From JBDTSW01 sp963807385 (GTDB taxonomy: Bacteria; Actinomycetota; Thermoleophilia; Solirubrobacterales; 70-9): a stretch of DNA of 64,000 nucleotides. This document shows positions 37,626 through 46,857 of the stretch, one piece after another. Each line of letters opens with the position of its first letter. The first letter of the stretch is position 1. The notes beneath the pieces are model-generated. The model was not told where the DNA came from and searched no databases. It saw nothing but the letters and a program-made list of their open reading frames with translations. Where the stretch lies: contig CAWEBQ010000003.1 of assembly GCA_963807385.1 (NCBI GenBank), positions 248,001 through 312,000 on the forward strand. The letters run 5' to 3'. A program made the translations under genes and the position numbers.

Positions 37626-40600
37626 TCAAGCGGCGGTCAATTCCTCGTCGGCGGGCTCGAGCGCGGCGCCCGCCGCGGCGGCCAGCTCCCTCACTGCGGC
37701 GAGGCGCGCCGCGGCGTCATCGGCCACGCGCAGGCCCAGCGTCTTGGTGCGCGACTCGAAGATCGCCTCGTTCACCCGCTCGCGCAGGCGGCCGACGGCG
37801 GCGGCGTCCAGCTCAAGCGGAGTGATCGACAGCCGGCCCCCGCGGAACTCGACCGTGCGCGCGCCCAGCCGGCCCAGCTCGAGCCGGATCCGCTGGAGCT
37901 CGATCAGGTTCTCCACCGGCTCCGGGGGCGCGCCGAAACGGTCGCGAAGCTCGTCGTGCAGCGCCTTCAGCTCCCCCTGCCCGCGCGCGCCGGCGATGCG
38001 CCGGTGCACGTCGATCTTCGCCGCCTCGAACGGGATGTAGTCGGGCGGCAGATAGGCGTCCACGTTGACGTCAAACCGGACCCTGGACTCGGGCTCGGCG
38101 CCCTCGCCCTCGGCGCGGAGAGCCTCGACCGCCTCGTCGAGCATTGCGACGTAGAGCTCGAATCCGACGGCGGCGACGTGGCCCGACTGCTCATCTCCCA
38201 GCAGGTCTCCGGCGCCGCGAAGCTCGAGATCGCGCATCGCGATCGCGAACCCGGAGCCGAGCTCCGTGTAGTCCGACAGCGTCGCCAGCCGGGCCGCCGC
38301 GTCCGGGTGCAGGCCGGCCTCCGAGGGGTAGAGGAGGTAGGCGTAGGCTCGCTCCTTCGAGCGGCCGACGCGCCCCCTGATCTGGTACGCCTGCGCCAGC
38401 CCGAGCATGTCGGAGCGCTCGACGATGAGCGTGTTCGCCTGCGGGATGTCGAGGCCGGACTCGATGATCGTTGTGGCGACGAGGCAATCCACGTTGCCCC
38501 GCAGGAAGTCCAGCATCGCCGTCTCCAGCTCGCCCTCGTCCATCTGCCCGTGCGCCTCCCCAAAGCTCAGGCCCGGGCACATCGCCCGTAGGCGCTCCGC
38601 GGTCTCGTGCAAGGTGTCCACGCGGTTGTGGAGGAAGAACACCTGGCCGTCCCGGGCCGCCTCGCGCTTGATCGCCCGGGCCACGAGCTCGTCCTCGAAC
38701 GGCCCCACGTAGGTTCGGATGGGTCGCCTGCCCTCCGGGGGAGTCTCGATCACGGAGATGTCGCGCAGCCCCGCCAGGCTCATCTGCAGGGTGCGGGGGA
38801 TGGGCGTCGCCGACAGTGACAGCACGTCCACCTTCAGCTTCAGCTGGCGCAGCAGCTCCTTCTGGCGGACGCCGAAGCGCTGCTCCTCGTCGACGATCAC
38901 GAGGCCCAGATCCTCCGCCCGCACGTCGCGGGAGAGCAGGCGGTGGGTCCCGATCAGGATGTCCACCTTGCCCTCGCCGAAGCGCTTGACGATCTCCCTG
39001 GTCTCGGCGGGCTTGCGGAGGCGGGAGACCATCTCGACCTCGACCGGGAAGTCGCGTAGGCGCTCCCGGAACGTGCCCAGGTGCTGCTGTGCGAGGATCG
39101 TCGTCGGGACCAGCACCATCACCTGCTTCGACGAGGCCACCGCCTTGAGCGCGGCGCGAAGCGCGACCTCCGTCTTCCCGTAGCCCACATCGCCGCAGAT
39201 CAGTCGGTCCATGGTCCGGGCCGCCTCCATGTCCGCGGACACCGCCTCGATGGCCTCGAGTTGGTCCGCCGTCTCGCGGTATGGAAACGACCGTTGCAGC
39301 TCGAGCTCCCACTCGGAGTCGGCGTCGAAGGCGTGCCCGCTGCGGGCCTTGCGCTCGGCGTAGAGGCTGAGCAGCTCGCCGGCCAGCTCGCGCGCTGCGC
39401 GCTTGGCCTTCGACTTGACCGCGTCCCAGCGCTTCGATCCCAGCGCCGATAGCTGCGGAGCGTCTCCCCCCGCCCCCACGTACCGCGAGATCTTCGCGAG
39501 CTGGTCGGTGGGCGCGAAGACCTTGTCCTCGCCGCGGTACTCGAGCTCGAGGTAGTCGCGGGTGACGTCGCCGACGGTCTTCGTCTCGAAGCCGGCGAAC
39601 CGCGCGATTCCGTGATCTGAGTGGACGACGTAATCGCCGACCCGCAGGTCCACGGCGGCCGCGAAGCGCCCGCGGACGGCCGGCGCGGCGGCGGCGCGGC
39701 GGCCGTGGACCAGACGGCGAAACGGGAAGACCGCGAGCTTCAGCTCCGGCGCGACGAACCCGTCGGCGATCCGGGCCTCCGCGAACGCGAGCCCCTCGGG
39801 CGCCTTTCGCCCCAGCATCTCGGCGTCCAGGCGCTGGAGGTTGTAGCGCGTGCGCTCGGCCTCTCCGAGGTGGTCGAACGCGACGACCACCCGGTAGCCC
39901 GATCGCAGCTCCTTCTCCAGCTGGCCCTCGGCCTCGGCGACCGATCGGGCGGGCGAGCTCGGCGCCTGAGCCCGAAACTGGAGCTCCTGGCCCGAGTCCG
40001 TGCCGCCCAGGCGAAGGGCGGCGCGTTCGGCCAGCGGCTCCGCGACATCGACGTACAGGCGCCTCGCGTCGGCGTCCGAGATCGCCGTCGTCACGTCCTC
40101 CCAGTGGTCCTGCAGCGCCGGCTCGATCTCCTCGGCGCCGGCGATCAGGACCACGGCATCGTCGCTCAGGAGGTCGAGCGGAGCCCGGAAGGAGTCGAGG
40201 GGGAGCAGCTCCGCGAGGTCGGGGCGCTCCGCCTCGTGGTCGTCGAGCACCACCTCGGCGAGCTCGCGGTGCTCGATCGACAGCTCCGCGGCCGGGGCGA
40301 GCTCCAGCCGGTCGGCCTCGCCGAGCGAGCGCTGGGTGAACGTCGAGAACCAGCGGATCGACTCGATCTCGTCGCCGAACAGCTCGAGGCGCGCGGCCCG
40401 CTCTTCGGTGGCTCCGAACACGTCGAGGATGTCGCCGCGGACGGCGAACTGGCCGCGGTCATCTACCTGATCCACGCGCTCGTAGCCGGCCTCCACCAGC
40501 AGCTCTCCGATCACGCCGAGGTCCACCTCCTCCCCGCGACTGACGGCGAACCCCGCCGGGCGTAGCGACGCGTCCGGGACAGCCTCGGCCAGGGCCACAG

Positions 40601-41006
40601 CACCCGCGACGACCACCGGCGGGCCGGGCCCGTCGAGGGCGTCGGCGGTGAGGGCATCGAGCGCGGCGATCCGCAGGCCCACGAGGTGCGGCGGCGGCGC
40701 GAGATGGGACTCGTAGCCCGAGCCTCGTGAGGGGTAGAAGCGCACCCGGCGAGGCGCGAGGTAGGCCGCGAGCTCCCGGGCCAGGTCGCGAGCGGAGATG
40801 TCATCCGGAGCGACGATCAGCGCGGGGGCCTCGGAGAGTCCGTCGTCGGCCTCGAGCAGGGCGGCGATCGCGTAGGGGCGCATCGTGCCGGAGACGAGCG
40901 CATCCGCCGCCCGGGCCCCGGGCTCCGCCCCCGCGCGCGCAGCCGCCGCCAGGGCGCCGAAGCGCCGGTCGGAGTGGGCGATATCGAGGAGCGGTCGCAG
41001 GCTCAT
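37626..41006 (-). CDS. mfd: Transcription-repair coupling factor Mfd
   Basis: ATP-driven translocase that removes RNA polymerase stalled at DNA damage and recruits UvrA. The 1126-residue protein (ATG 41006) has the full domain order: UvrB-like N-terminal domains, the CarD-like RNA polymerase interaction domain (YVVHSDHGIARFAGFETK), helicase motif I GDVGYGKTEVALRAALKA, motif II VDEEQRFGV, motif III SATPIPRTL, motif VI QIRGRVGRSKERAYAYLL, and the C-terminal TRCF domain. It is divergent from rlmN across 85 bases. Possible -10 TAAGAT lies about 45 bases upstream. It opens the long minus-strand run. Confidence 0.96.
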   Translation of the reverse strand: MSLRPLLDIAHSDRRFGALAAAARAGAEPGARAADALVSGTMRPYAIAALLEADDGLSEAPALIVAPDDISARDLARELAAYLAPRRVRFYPSRGSGYESHLAPPPHLVGLRIAALDALTADALDGPGPPVVVAGAVALAEAVPDASLRPAGFAVSRGEEVDLGVIGELLVEAGYERVDQVDDRGQFAVRGDILDVFGATEERAARLELFGDEIESIRWFSTFTQRSLGEADRLELAPAAELSIEHRELAEVVLDDHEAERPDLAELLPLDSFRAPLDLLSDDAVVLIAGAEEIEPALQDHWEDVTTAISDADARRLYVDVAEPLAERAALRLGGTDSGQELQFRAQAPSSPARSVAEAEGQLEKELRSGYRVVVAFDHLGEAERTRYNLQRLDAEMLGRKAPEGLAFAEARIADGFVAPELKLAVFPFRRLVHGRRAAAAPAVRGRFAAAVDLRVGDYVVHSDHGIARFAGFETKTVGDVTRDYLELEYRGEDKVFAPTDQLAKISRYVGAGGDAPQLSALGSKRWDAVKSKAKRAARELAGELLSLYAERKARSGHAFDADSEWELELQRSFPYRETADQLEAIEAVSADMEAARTMDRLICGDVGYGKTEVALRAALKAVASSKQVMVLVPTTILAQQHLGTFRERLRDFPVEVEMVSRLRKPAETREIVKRFGEGKVDILIGTHRLLSRDVRAEDLGLVIVDEEQRFGVRQKELLRQLKLKVDVLSLSATPIPRTLQMSLAGLRDISVIETPPEGRRPIRTYVGPFEDELVARAIKREAARDGQVFFLHNRVDTLHETAERLRAMCPGLSFGEAHGQMDEGELETAMLDFLRGNVDCLVATTIIESGLDIPQANTLIVERSDMLGLAQAYQIRGRVGRSKERAYAYLLYPSEAGLHPDAAARLATLSDYTELGSGFAIAMRDLELRGAGDLLGDEQSGHVAAVGFELYVAMLDEAVEALRAEGEGAEPESRVRFDVNVDAYLPPDYIPFEAAKIDVHRRIAGARGQGELKALHDELRDRFGAPPEPVENLIELQRIRLELGRLGARTVEFRGGRLSITPLELDAAAVGRLRERVNEAIFESRTKTLGLRVADDAAARLAAVRELAAAAGAALEPADEELTAA

Positions 41007-41079
41007 GGCACGCACGACGACCGGACGCGGGGTCCGGCCGTGCTTCGATCTTACGAGCCGCGGCCGGCCGGTCCCGGGC

Positions 41080-41085
41080 TACCCT
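41080..41085 (+). promoter_or_regulatory. -10 hexamer TACCCT, leaderless type
   Basis: TACCCT ends 6 bases before the ATG of rlmN. Confidence 0.5.
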
Positions 41086-41091
41086 CACGCC

Positions 41092-42103
41092 ATGGACCTG
41101 GCACGCCTTCGCGAGACCCTAGACGCGCAGGGACAGCCCGCCTACCGGGGCACCCAGGTCTGGGAGTGGGCGGCGCGGGGAGCGAGCGGCTACGGGGAGA
41201 TGACCAACCTCCCGCAGGAGCTTCGGGAGGCGCTCGATGCCGACGTCCCGTTCAGCACCCTCGCGCTCGACCGCGAGGCACGATCCGCCGACGGCACGAT
41301 CAAGGCGCTGTTTCACACCGACGACGGGCGGCCGCTGGAGGCGGTGCTCATGACCTACCTGGACGGTCGCCGCTCGATCTGCGTCTCATCACAGTCGGGA
41401 TGCCCACTCACGTGCACCTTCTGCGCCACCGGCCAGATGAAGTTCGGGCGGAACCTCACGGCGTCGGAGATCCTCGACCAGGCGCTTTACTTCCGCCGGA
41501 TCGGCCCCGTCGATCACTGCGTCTTCATGGGGATGGGCGAGCCGATGATGAACCTCGACGAGGTGCTCGAGGCATGCCGGCGGCCTGCCGGACCTGGGCA
41601 TCACGCACCGCCGCACCGCGATCTCGACGGTCGGCTGGGTGCCCGGGATCGACGCGCTGACCGAGACCGACATGCCGATCCGCCTCGCGCTCTCCCTGCA
41701 CGCGCCCGACGACACCCTCCGCTCGCAGATCATGCCCGTGAACGATCGCCACCCCATCGCCGAGGTGCTGGCCGCGTGCGAACGGCACTACGCACGCCGG
41801 CGGCGTCAGGTGTTCGTCGAGTACGTGATGCTCGGCGGCGTGAACGACCGGCAGGAGCATGCGCTCGCCCTGGCGGATCTCCTGAACCCGCGGATCTACA
41901 AGATCAACCTGATCCCGTTCAACCCGACGGGCTCGGAGTACGAGGGATCCTCGCGCCGGGCCATGGACAGCTTCCGCGACACCCTCGACCGCCGCGGCCT
42001 GCGCGCGACCATCCGCCTCACGCGCGGTCGCGACATCGACGCGGCGTGCGGCCAGCTCGCCGCGAAGGGTGAGGCTCCGGCGCCCGCCCAGGCCGGGGCG
42101 TGA
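41092..42103 (+). pseudogene. rlmN: rlmN, 23S rRNA/tRNA adenine-C2 methyltransferase, interrupted by a one-base frameshift
   Basis: Radical-SAM enzyme that methylates A2503 of 23S rRNA and A37 of some tRNAs. The frame from ATG 41092 contains the FeS motif SGCPLTCTFCATGQMKFGRN and GMGEPMMNLDEVLEACRR. It then loses the family sequence at about 41584, where one additional C in CGGCGGCCTGCC shifts the frame. The protein resumes in the next frame as LPDLGITHRRTAISTVGW and continues to DIDAACGQLAAK, which carries the methyl-accepting Cys, ending at 42103. All catalytic parts are otherwise intact, so a base-call error is more likely than true loss. Corrected length would be about 336 residues. Confidence 0.9.
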
Positions 42104-42573
42104 GCGAGGCCGCCGAGATCCCGATCCGGGTGGCCGGACCGGACGACGCGCCGGACATCGCGCGGCTGCTGCACGACTTCAACACCGAGTTCGGCGACTT
42201 CACTCCGGGCGTCGAGGTGCTCTCGAGGAACGCGCGACGGTTGATCGGGGGTGACGAGATGACCGTCTTGCTCGCAGGCGAGGGTCCGAACGCGATCGCC
42301 GAGCTGCGGTTTCGCCCGTCGGTATGGATGGATGGCCTTGATGCCTACCTCGAGGAGCTCTACGTCGCGCCCGCCCTGCGAGGACGCGGGATCGGCCGGG
42401 CGTTGCTGGAGGCTGCGATGGATCACGCACGAGAGCGTGGAGCGGTGAACATGGACCTGAACACCAGCGTCGACGACAGGGCCGCGATCGCGCTGTATGA
42501 GAGCTGCGGCTTCACCAATCACGAGGGCCGGCCCGACGGCCCCTCGATGCTGTACTACGAGTGCGAGCTTTAG
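42100..42573 (+). CDS. GNAT-family N-acetyltransferase
   Basis: Acetyl-CoA-dependent acyltransferase of 157 residues with an unknown acceptor. Start GTG 42100 overlaps the rlmN stop (GTGA), so it is translationally coupled. The GNAT fold is clear: PIRVAGPDDAPDIARLLHDF at the N-terminus, the CoA site LYVAPALRGRGIGRALLEAA, and the final TSVDDRAAIALYESCGF. It is convergent with the enoyl-CoA hydratase gene (9 bases). Confidence 0.92.
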   Translation: MSEAAEIPIRVAGPDDAPDIARLLHDFNTEFGDFTPGVEVLSRNARRLIGGDEMTVLLAGEGPNAIAELRFRPSVWMDGLDAYLEELYVAPALRGRGIGRALLEAAMDHARERGAVNMDLNTSVDDRAAIALYESCGFTNHEGRPDGPSMLYYECEL

Positions 42574-42581
42574 GGCACGCC

Positions 42582-43328
42582 TCAGGCCTTCGGGAAGCCA
42601 GGGCCTGACCGAAGCCACTCGACCTGCCCCACGCCCTCGGCCTGTGAGCGCTCGACGACGCCGTCCCACTCGTGGAGCATCTGCTTGAGGCGCGCCACGG
42701 CCTCGGGCGGGTTCGCGGCAACCTGGGCGGCGAGCTCGAGGCCGGCGTTCTCGGCGGCGGCCGCGGGGGCGACCTTGTGGACGAGGCCCCAGCGCAGGGC
42801 CATGTCGGCGTCGATCTCCTTGCCGGTCAGCAGCATGTACTTGGCAACCGAGAGACCGCAGAGGGTCGCGAGCCGGGCCGGGCCGACCGGCACGCCGAGC
42901 GCGCCACCCGGGAAGCGCAGCCGCAGGTTGGAGCCGCCGATCCGCAGATCGCAGGCGACCGCAACCTCGGCCCCGCCTCCCACGGTGGCGCCGTGGCAGA
43001 CCGCGATCGTGGGCTTGGGGAAGGCCGTGAGGTCGTCGTAGAGGTCGGCGAAGAGCTGCATCCGATGGATCGCAGGCTCGCCCTCGAGCTCCTCGCGCAC
43101 GTCGGCGCCCGCCGACAACGCCATGTGGTCGGACGACGAGATCACTAGCGCCCTGACGGCGTCATCGGCGCCGGCCGCTGAGATGTGTGCGATCAGCTCC
43201 TCCAGCATCGCCGTGTTCATCGCGTTGCGGGCATCGGGCCGGTCGAGGCGGAGCAGGGCGACGCCCTCGGGGGCACGCTCTGCGTCGGTGCCCCCCACCT
43301 CGTAGCTCGTCAGCTCACTCGTCGCCAT
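42582..43328 (-). CDS. Enoyl-CoA hydratase/isomerase family protein
   Basis: Crotonase-fold enzyme acting on an acyl-CoA, most likely in fatty-acid or related degradation. The 248-residue protein starts at ATG 43328 (MATSELTSYEV), preceded by GGGAACGAGG and overlapping the pth stop by 14 bases. CoA and oxyanion-hole motifs are SADHMALSAGADVREE-like in SSDHMALSAGADVREE and CHGATVGGGAEVAVACDLRI. The catalytic Glu pair of classical hydratases cannot be confirmed, so it could be an isomerase or hydrolase. Genomic linkage to pth gives no clue to substrate. Confidence 0.9.
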   Translation of the reverse strand: MATSELTSYEVGGTDAERAPEGVALLRLDRPDARNAMNTAMLEELIAHISAAGADDAVRALVISSSDHMALSAGADVREELEGEPAIHRMQLFADLYDDLTAFPKPTIAVCHGATVGGGAEVAVACDLRIGGSNLRLRFPGGALGVPVGPARLATLCGLSVAKYMLLTGKEIDADMALRWGLVHKVAPAAAAENAGLELAAQVAANPPEAVARLKQMLHEWDGVVERSQAEGVGQVEWLRSGPGFPKA

Positions 43329-43938
43329 CGGCCTCGTTCCCTTCCTCGTCAATCCTCGCCAGCAGCCGCTCAACCTCGTCGGCCGTGGCGCCGATCAGGG
43401 CCTGAACGTCTGCATCGGGCTCACGGAAACGACCGAGGACGTGGGCCGAGACGATCTCCGAATCGGTCGAGTCCGGGCGGCCCACGCCGCCGCGCACCCG
43501 CCAGAAGTCGGTGCTCCCAAGGCCTCGCTTGAGGCTTTTCAGGCCGTTGTGACCGGCCACGCCGCCGCCCAGCTTCGAGCGCACCTCGCCGAACGGGAGG
43601 TCGATCTCGTCGTGCACAGCGATCACGCGCTCCAGGGGCACGCGCAGGCTGCCGCGGGCGGGGCCGGCGGAGTCGCCGGACTCGTTCATGTAGGTCTGCG
43701 GGAGCAGCACCGCCACCCGAGGTCCACCCGGCGCCGTGCGTCCCTCCGCGATCAGCCCCCGGAACCTCTCCTTCGCCTTTGGCAACTCCCACCGCCGGAC
43801 GAGCTCGGCCCCCACCTCGAAGCCGAGGTTGTGCCGCGTCTTCGCGTATCTGGGGCCCGGATTGCCCAGGCCCACAACCAAGAACCGATTGTCCGAATCG
43901 CCGGCATCGTCGTCGCGATGCCGACCGAATAGGCGCAG
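43315..43938 (-). CDS. pth: Peptidyl-tRNA hydrolase (probable CTG start)
   Basis: Releases peptides from peptidyl-tRNA. Family motifs are complete: VVGLGNPGPRYAKTRHNLGF with the catalytic His, LPQTYMNESGDSAG, HDEIDLPFG with the catalytic Asp, and KLGGGVAGHNGLKSL. The first classical start codon, TTG 43881, would begin inside the first beta strand (VVGLGNPG). In-frame sequence continues upstream as LRLFGRHRDDDAGDSDNRFL. A CTG at 43938 has GGGGAG five bases upstream and lies 2 bases after the rplY stop, so a CTG start giving 207 residues fits best. A reader preferring standard starts would use 43881 (188 residues). Confidence 0.9.
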   Translation of the reverse strand: MRLFGRHRDDDAGDSDNRFLVVGLGNPGPRYAKTRHNLGFEVGAELVRRWELPKAKERFRGLIAEGRTAPGGPRVAVLLPQTYMNESGDSAGPARGSLRVPLERVIAVHDEIDLPFGEVRSKLGGGVAGHNGLKSLKRGLGSTDFWRVRGGVGRPDSTDSEIVSAHVLGRFREPDADVQALIGATADEVERLLARIDEEGNEADGDE

Positions 43939-43940
43939 CG

Positions 43941-44669
43941 CTACTCCCCGTCGCCGGAGTCGTCGGCGCCGGAGTCGCCGTCGTCGTCGGCAACGGGCTC
44001 CTCGCCCTCGGCGGCCTCGCCCTCGGGAGCCTCGATCGGCTCGCCGTCCTCGCCGATCAGCTCGGCTTCCTCCTCGAGCTCATCCGGCTCCTCCTCGACT
44101 CGCGGCGGCGAGAGGGTGGCGACCGTGATCTCCTCGGGGTCGACATCCTCGCCCAGCGCGTAGGCAACGCCCTCGGGCGGATCGACCATCACGAGCTGAA
44201 GGGTGTCGCCGATCTCCATGCCCGACACGTCCGCGGGGATGCTCTCGGGGATCGCGGTCGGCAGGGCGGAGATGGTGATCTGGTGGGTGACGTGCTCGAG
44301 GACGCCGCCCTCCTTTACGCCGGGGGCGTCCTCCGCGCCCAGCAGCTCGATCGCCACGTCGGCCTCGATCGCCTCGTCGAGCTTTACCTCGAGCAGGTCG
44401 AGGTGAATGACCTGGCCGCGCACCGGGTGGCGCTGCTGATCCTTGATCACGACCGGCGTCGCCTTGCCTGCGAGCTCGACGTCGATGAGGGCGCCGCCGT
44501 GGACGAGGACGGTGCGCAGCTCGCGCTCGTCAACCTGGAAGTGGCGTGTCTCCGAGCCGCCTCCGTAGAGGATCCCGGGCACCAGGCCCTCCCGGCGGAG
44601 GCGACGCGTCGGGCGCGAACCGAACTCGGTTCGCTCCGAGACCTTGAGCGTTGCTCTGTCGGTGGCCAT
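43941..44669 (-). CDS. rplY: 50S ribosomal protein L25 / general stress protein Ctc
   Basis: Ribosomal protein that binds 5S rRNA. The 242-residue protein has the Ctc layout: an L25 domain (RTEFGSRPTRRLRREGLVPG and LYGGG, residues 1-95), a C-terminal TL5-like beta domain (96-190), and a long acidic tail (191-242) rich in Glu, Asp and Gly. Its gene precedes pth, the common bacterial pairing. Near-leaderless promoter TATCCT lies 10 bases before the ATG. Confidence 0.95.
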   Translation of the reverse strand: MATDRATLKVSERTEFGSRPTRRLRREGLVPGILYGGGSETRHFQVDERELRTVLVHGGALIDVELAGKATPVVIKDQQRHPVRGQVIHLDLLEVKLDEAIEADVAIELLGAEDAPGVKEGGVLEHVTHQITISALPTAIPESIPADVSGMEIGDTLQLVMVDPPEGVAYALGEDVDPEEITVATLSPPRVEEEPDELEEEAELIGEDGEPIEAPEGEAAEGEEPVADDDGDSGADDSGDGE

Positions 44670-44679
44670 GGCGCGCAGC

Positions 44680-44685
44680 AGGATA
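44680..44685 (-). promoter_or_regulatory. -10 hexamer TATCCT before rplY
   Basis: TATCCT ends 10 bases before the rplY ATG, in the 81-base divergent region shared with the MarC gene. Confidence 0.4.
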
Positions 44686-44735
44686 GCTGCTCATCCCTGG
44701 TCTCAGCTTGGGGAGACGACCCGGCGGACCTCACA

Positions 44736-44741
44736 TAGGAT
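44736..44741 (+). promoter_or_regulatory. -10 hexamer TAGGAT before the MarC gene
   Basis: TAGGAT ends 9 bases before the ATG at 44751. Confidence 0.4.
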
Positions 44742-44750
44742 CACCTTCGC

Positions 44751-45380
44751 ATGAGCCTCCTGGACCTGACGCTACAGGCGACGATCTCGCTGATCCTGCT
44801 GGTCGATCCGTTCATCCGGGCCGTCTTCTTTCGGCTGCTGACCGAGCACGAGCCGGAGCGCCGCCGCGAGTACGTGATCAAGCTGATGGTGGTGATCGGG
44901 GTGCTCCTCGCGGGCTCCGCCCTGGTCGGCAAGGAGCTTCTGGAGGCGATCGGGATCGACCTCAACGCGTTCGGGATCGTCGGTGGCCTGGTGCTCGCGC
45001 TGATGGGCTTCGAGATGCTGCTCGGCGGCGAGCCCAGTCGCGCGCAGGGCGGCGAGTCCGCGCGAGAGCGCGTCGAGCCGGCGAGCGCCGAGGATCAGAT
45101 CATCGTTCCCTACGCGATCCCGTTCATGGCGGGACCCGGCGCGATCACGGGAGTAATCACGATCGCCTCGTCCGGAAGCGGCAACGACGGGCTGATCGCC
45201 GCCCTGATCGCGATCGGGGTCGTGGTGGCCCTTCTCCCCGTCGGTCATCTGGTGCTCGTCAACCGAATGAACTTCTCCGACCAGACGATCAACCTGCTGA
45301 CCAAGTTCGGCGGCCTGTTCGTGGCCACGATCGGAATCCAGCTGATGCTGGGCGGGATCAAGGGGTACTTCGGGATCTAG
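44751..45380 (+). CDS. MarC-family integral membrane protein
   Basis: Inner-membrane protein of the UPF0056/MarC family; transport role suspected but substrate unknown. The 209-residue protein has six membrane helices and the family features LLVDPFIRAVFF near the N-terminus (usually DPxG/DPF), GGLVLALMGFEML, and the half-helix motif VPYAIPFMAGPGAITGVI. Length is normal. It probably has its own promoter and lies 36 bases before the ABC1 kinase gene, which also has one. Confidence 0.9.
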   Translation: MSLLDLTLQATISLILLVDPFIRAVFFRLLTEHEPERRREYVIKLMVVIGVLLAGSALVGKELLEAIGIDLNAFGIVGGLVLALMGFEMLLGGEPSRAQGGESARERVEPASAEDQIIVPYAIPFMAGPGAITGVITIASSGSGNDGLIAALIAIGVVVALLPVGHLVLVNRMNFSDQTINLLTKFGGLFVATIGIQLMLGGIKGYFGI

Positions 45381-45403
45381 GCCCGGCTTGATCGGGCCTG
45401 GAC

Positions 45404-45409
45404 TACGCT
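45404..45409 (+). promoter_or_regulatory. -10 hexamer TACGCT, leaderless type
   Basis: TACGCT ends 7 bases before the GTG of the ABC1 kinase gene. The same hexamer precedes the aldehyde dehydrogenase. Confidence 0.5.
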
Positions 45410-45416
45410 GGGCGCG

Positions 45417-46838
45417 GTGGGCGACGACAAGAAGATCCCGAAGGGCCGCGTGCGCCGCTCCGCGAAGCTCGGGACGGTACTCGGCGGCCAGGCGACCAAG
45501 TACGCCGGCACGAAGGCCGCGAGCCTCGCCCGCTCGGAGGAGGGCGCGCAGTCGAAGCTCGAGGCCAGGCACCTGGAGACCGCTCTGAAGATGGTCGGCG
45601 TCCTGGGCGAGATGAAGGGCGCGGCGATGAAACTCGGGCAGCTCGCGTCGTTCATCGACACCGAGTTCCTCCCCCCCGAGTACGCCGAGATCTACCACGA
45701 GCAGCTCTCCAAGCTGCGTACGTCCGCCCCGCCGATGCCCTGGGAGAAGGTCCGGACGGTTCTCGACGAGGAGTACCGCGACGAGCGCTTCGACGACGTG
45801 TTCTCCGAGTTCGAGCACGAGGCCTTCGCCGCAGCATCCATCGGTCAGGTCCACCGCGCGAAACTGATCGACGGCCGCGAGGTGGCCGTCAAGATCCAGT
45901 ACCCCGGCGTGGCCGAGGCCCTTGAGGCCGACCTCGCCAACGCGGGCATGCTCGTTCGGCTGGCCAAGGCGCTCGCCCCCGGGCTGGACGCCAAGGCGGT
46001 CGCCGAGGAGCTGCGCGAGCGCGTGCTCGAGGAGCTCGACTACGAGTACGAGGCGCAGAACCAGCGTGCGTTCGCGCGCGCCTACAAGGGGCACCCGTTT
46101 ATCTACGTGCCCGACGTGCTCACCCGGCTCTCCCACCGGCGCGTGCTCGTTACCGAGTTCGTCGAGGGTATGGACTTCGAGGAGGTCAAGGACCTCGACG
46201 AGGAGGAGCGCAGCCGCTTCGGCGAGATCGTGTTCCGGTTCTGCTTCGGCTCGATCTACCACCTGCAGCACTTCAACGCCGACGCCCATCCGGGCAACTA
46301 CATCCGGATGGAGGACGGCCGGGTGGCGTTCATCGACTTCGGGATGACGAAGAAGCTCGACATCGAGCAGATCGAGCTCGAGCAGGCCGCCGTGGACGCG
46401 GCCTCACGCAAGGATCCGGAGGCACTGCGGGTGGCCCTGAAGGACCTCGGCTTCGTGAAGAACCCGTCCAAGGTCGACGCCGAGCGGCTGATGGACCACG
46501 TGATGCTGGTCGGCGGCTGGTACCTGGAGGACAAGGAGTACGCCGTCTCCAAGCGCCGGGTGATGAAGGTGATCGAGGCGACCTCGGACCCCCGCTCGGA
46601 GTACTACGACCTCATGCGGAAGGAGAGCGTTCCGGCGGAGGAGCTGATGGGCCGGCGGATGGAGACCGGCGTGCTCGCAGTGCTGGCGCAGCTCGGCGCC
46701 AAGCGCAACTGGCATCGGATCATGCGCGAGTGGGTCTACGCCGACGAGCCGGAGACCGAGCTCGGCCGCCGAGAATGGGAGTACTTCGAGTCACGCGGCC
46801 AGCGGCGGGTGCCGGGGTATGCGGGCCGGCCGGTCTAA
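45417..46838 (+). CDS. ABC1/UbiB-family atypical kinase (ADCK-like)
   Basis: Atypical protein-kinase-like ATPase. Relatives support isoprenoid quinone synthesis or membrane-lipid handling. The 473-residue protein begins at GTG 45417 and carries the invariant KxGQ motif (AAMKLGQLASF), the Ala-rich nucleotide loop AFAAASIGQVHRA in place of the Gly-rich loop, VAVKIQYPG with the ATP Lys, the catalytic FNADAHPGNYIRM, and the metal-binding FIDFGMT. The first 60 residues are basic. No quinone genes are near, so pathway assignment is by family only. Confidence 0.93.
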   Translation: MGDDKKIPKGRVRRSAKLGTVLGGQATKYAGTKAASLARSEEGAQSKLEARHLETALKMVGVLGEMKGAAMKLGQLASFIDTEFLPPEYAEIYHEQLSKLRTSAPPMPWEKVRTVLDEEYRDERFDDVFSEFEHEAFAAASIGQVHRAKLIDGREVAVKIQYPGVAEALEADLANAGMLVRLAKALAPGLDAKAVAEELRERVLEELDYEYEAQNQRAFARAYKGHPFIYVPDVLTRLSHRRVLVTEFVEGMDFEEVKDLDEEERSRFGEIVFRFCFGSIYHLQHFNADAHPGNYIRMEDGRVAFIDFGMTKKLDIEQIELEQAAVDAASRKDPEALRVALKDLGFVKNPSKVDAERLMDHVMLVGGWYLEDKEYAVSKRRVMKVIEATSDPRSEYYDLMRKESVPAEELMGRRMETGVLAVLAQLGAKRNWHRIMREWVYADEPETELGRREWEYFESRGQRRVPGYAGRPV

Positions 46839-46857
46839 GGCTGGCCCCGCCCACCCC

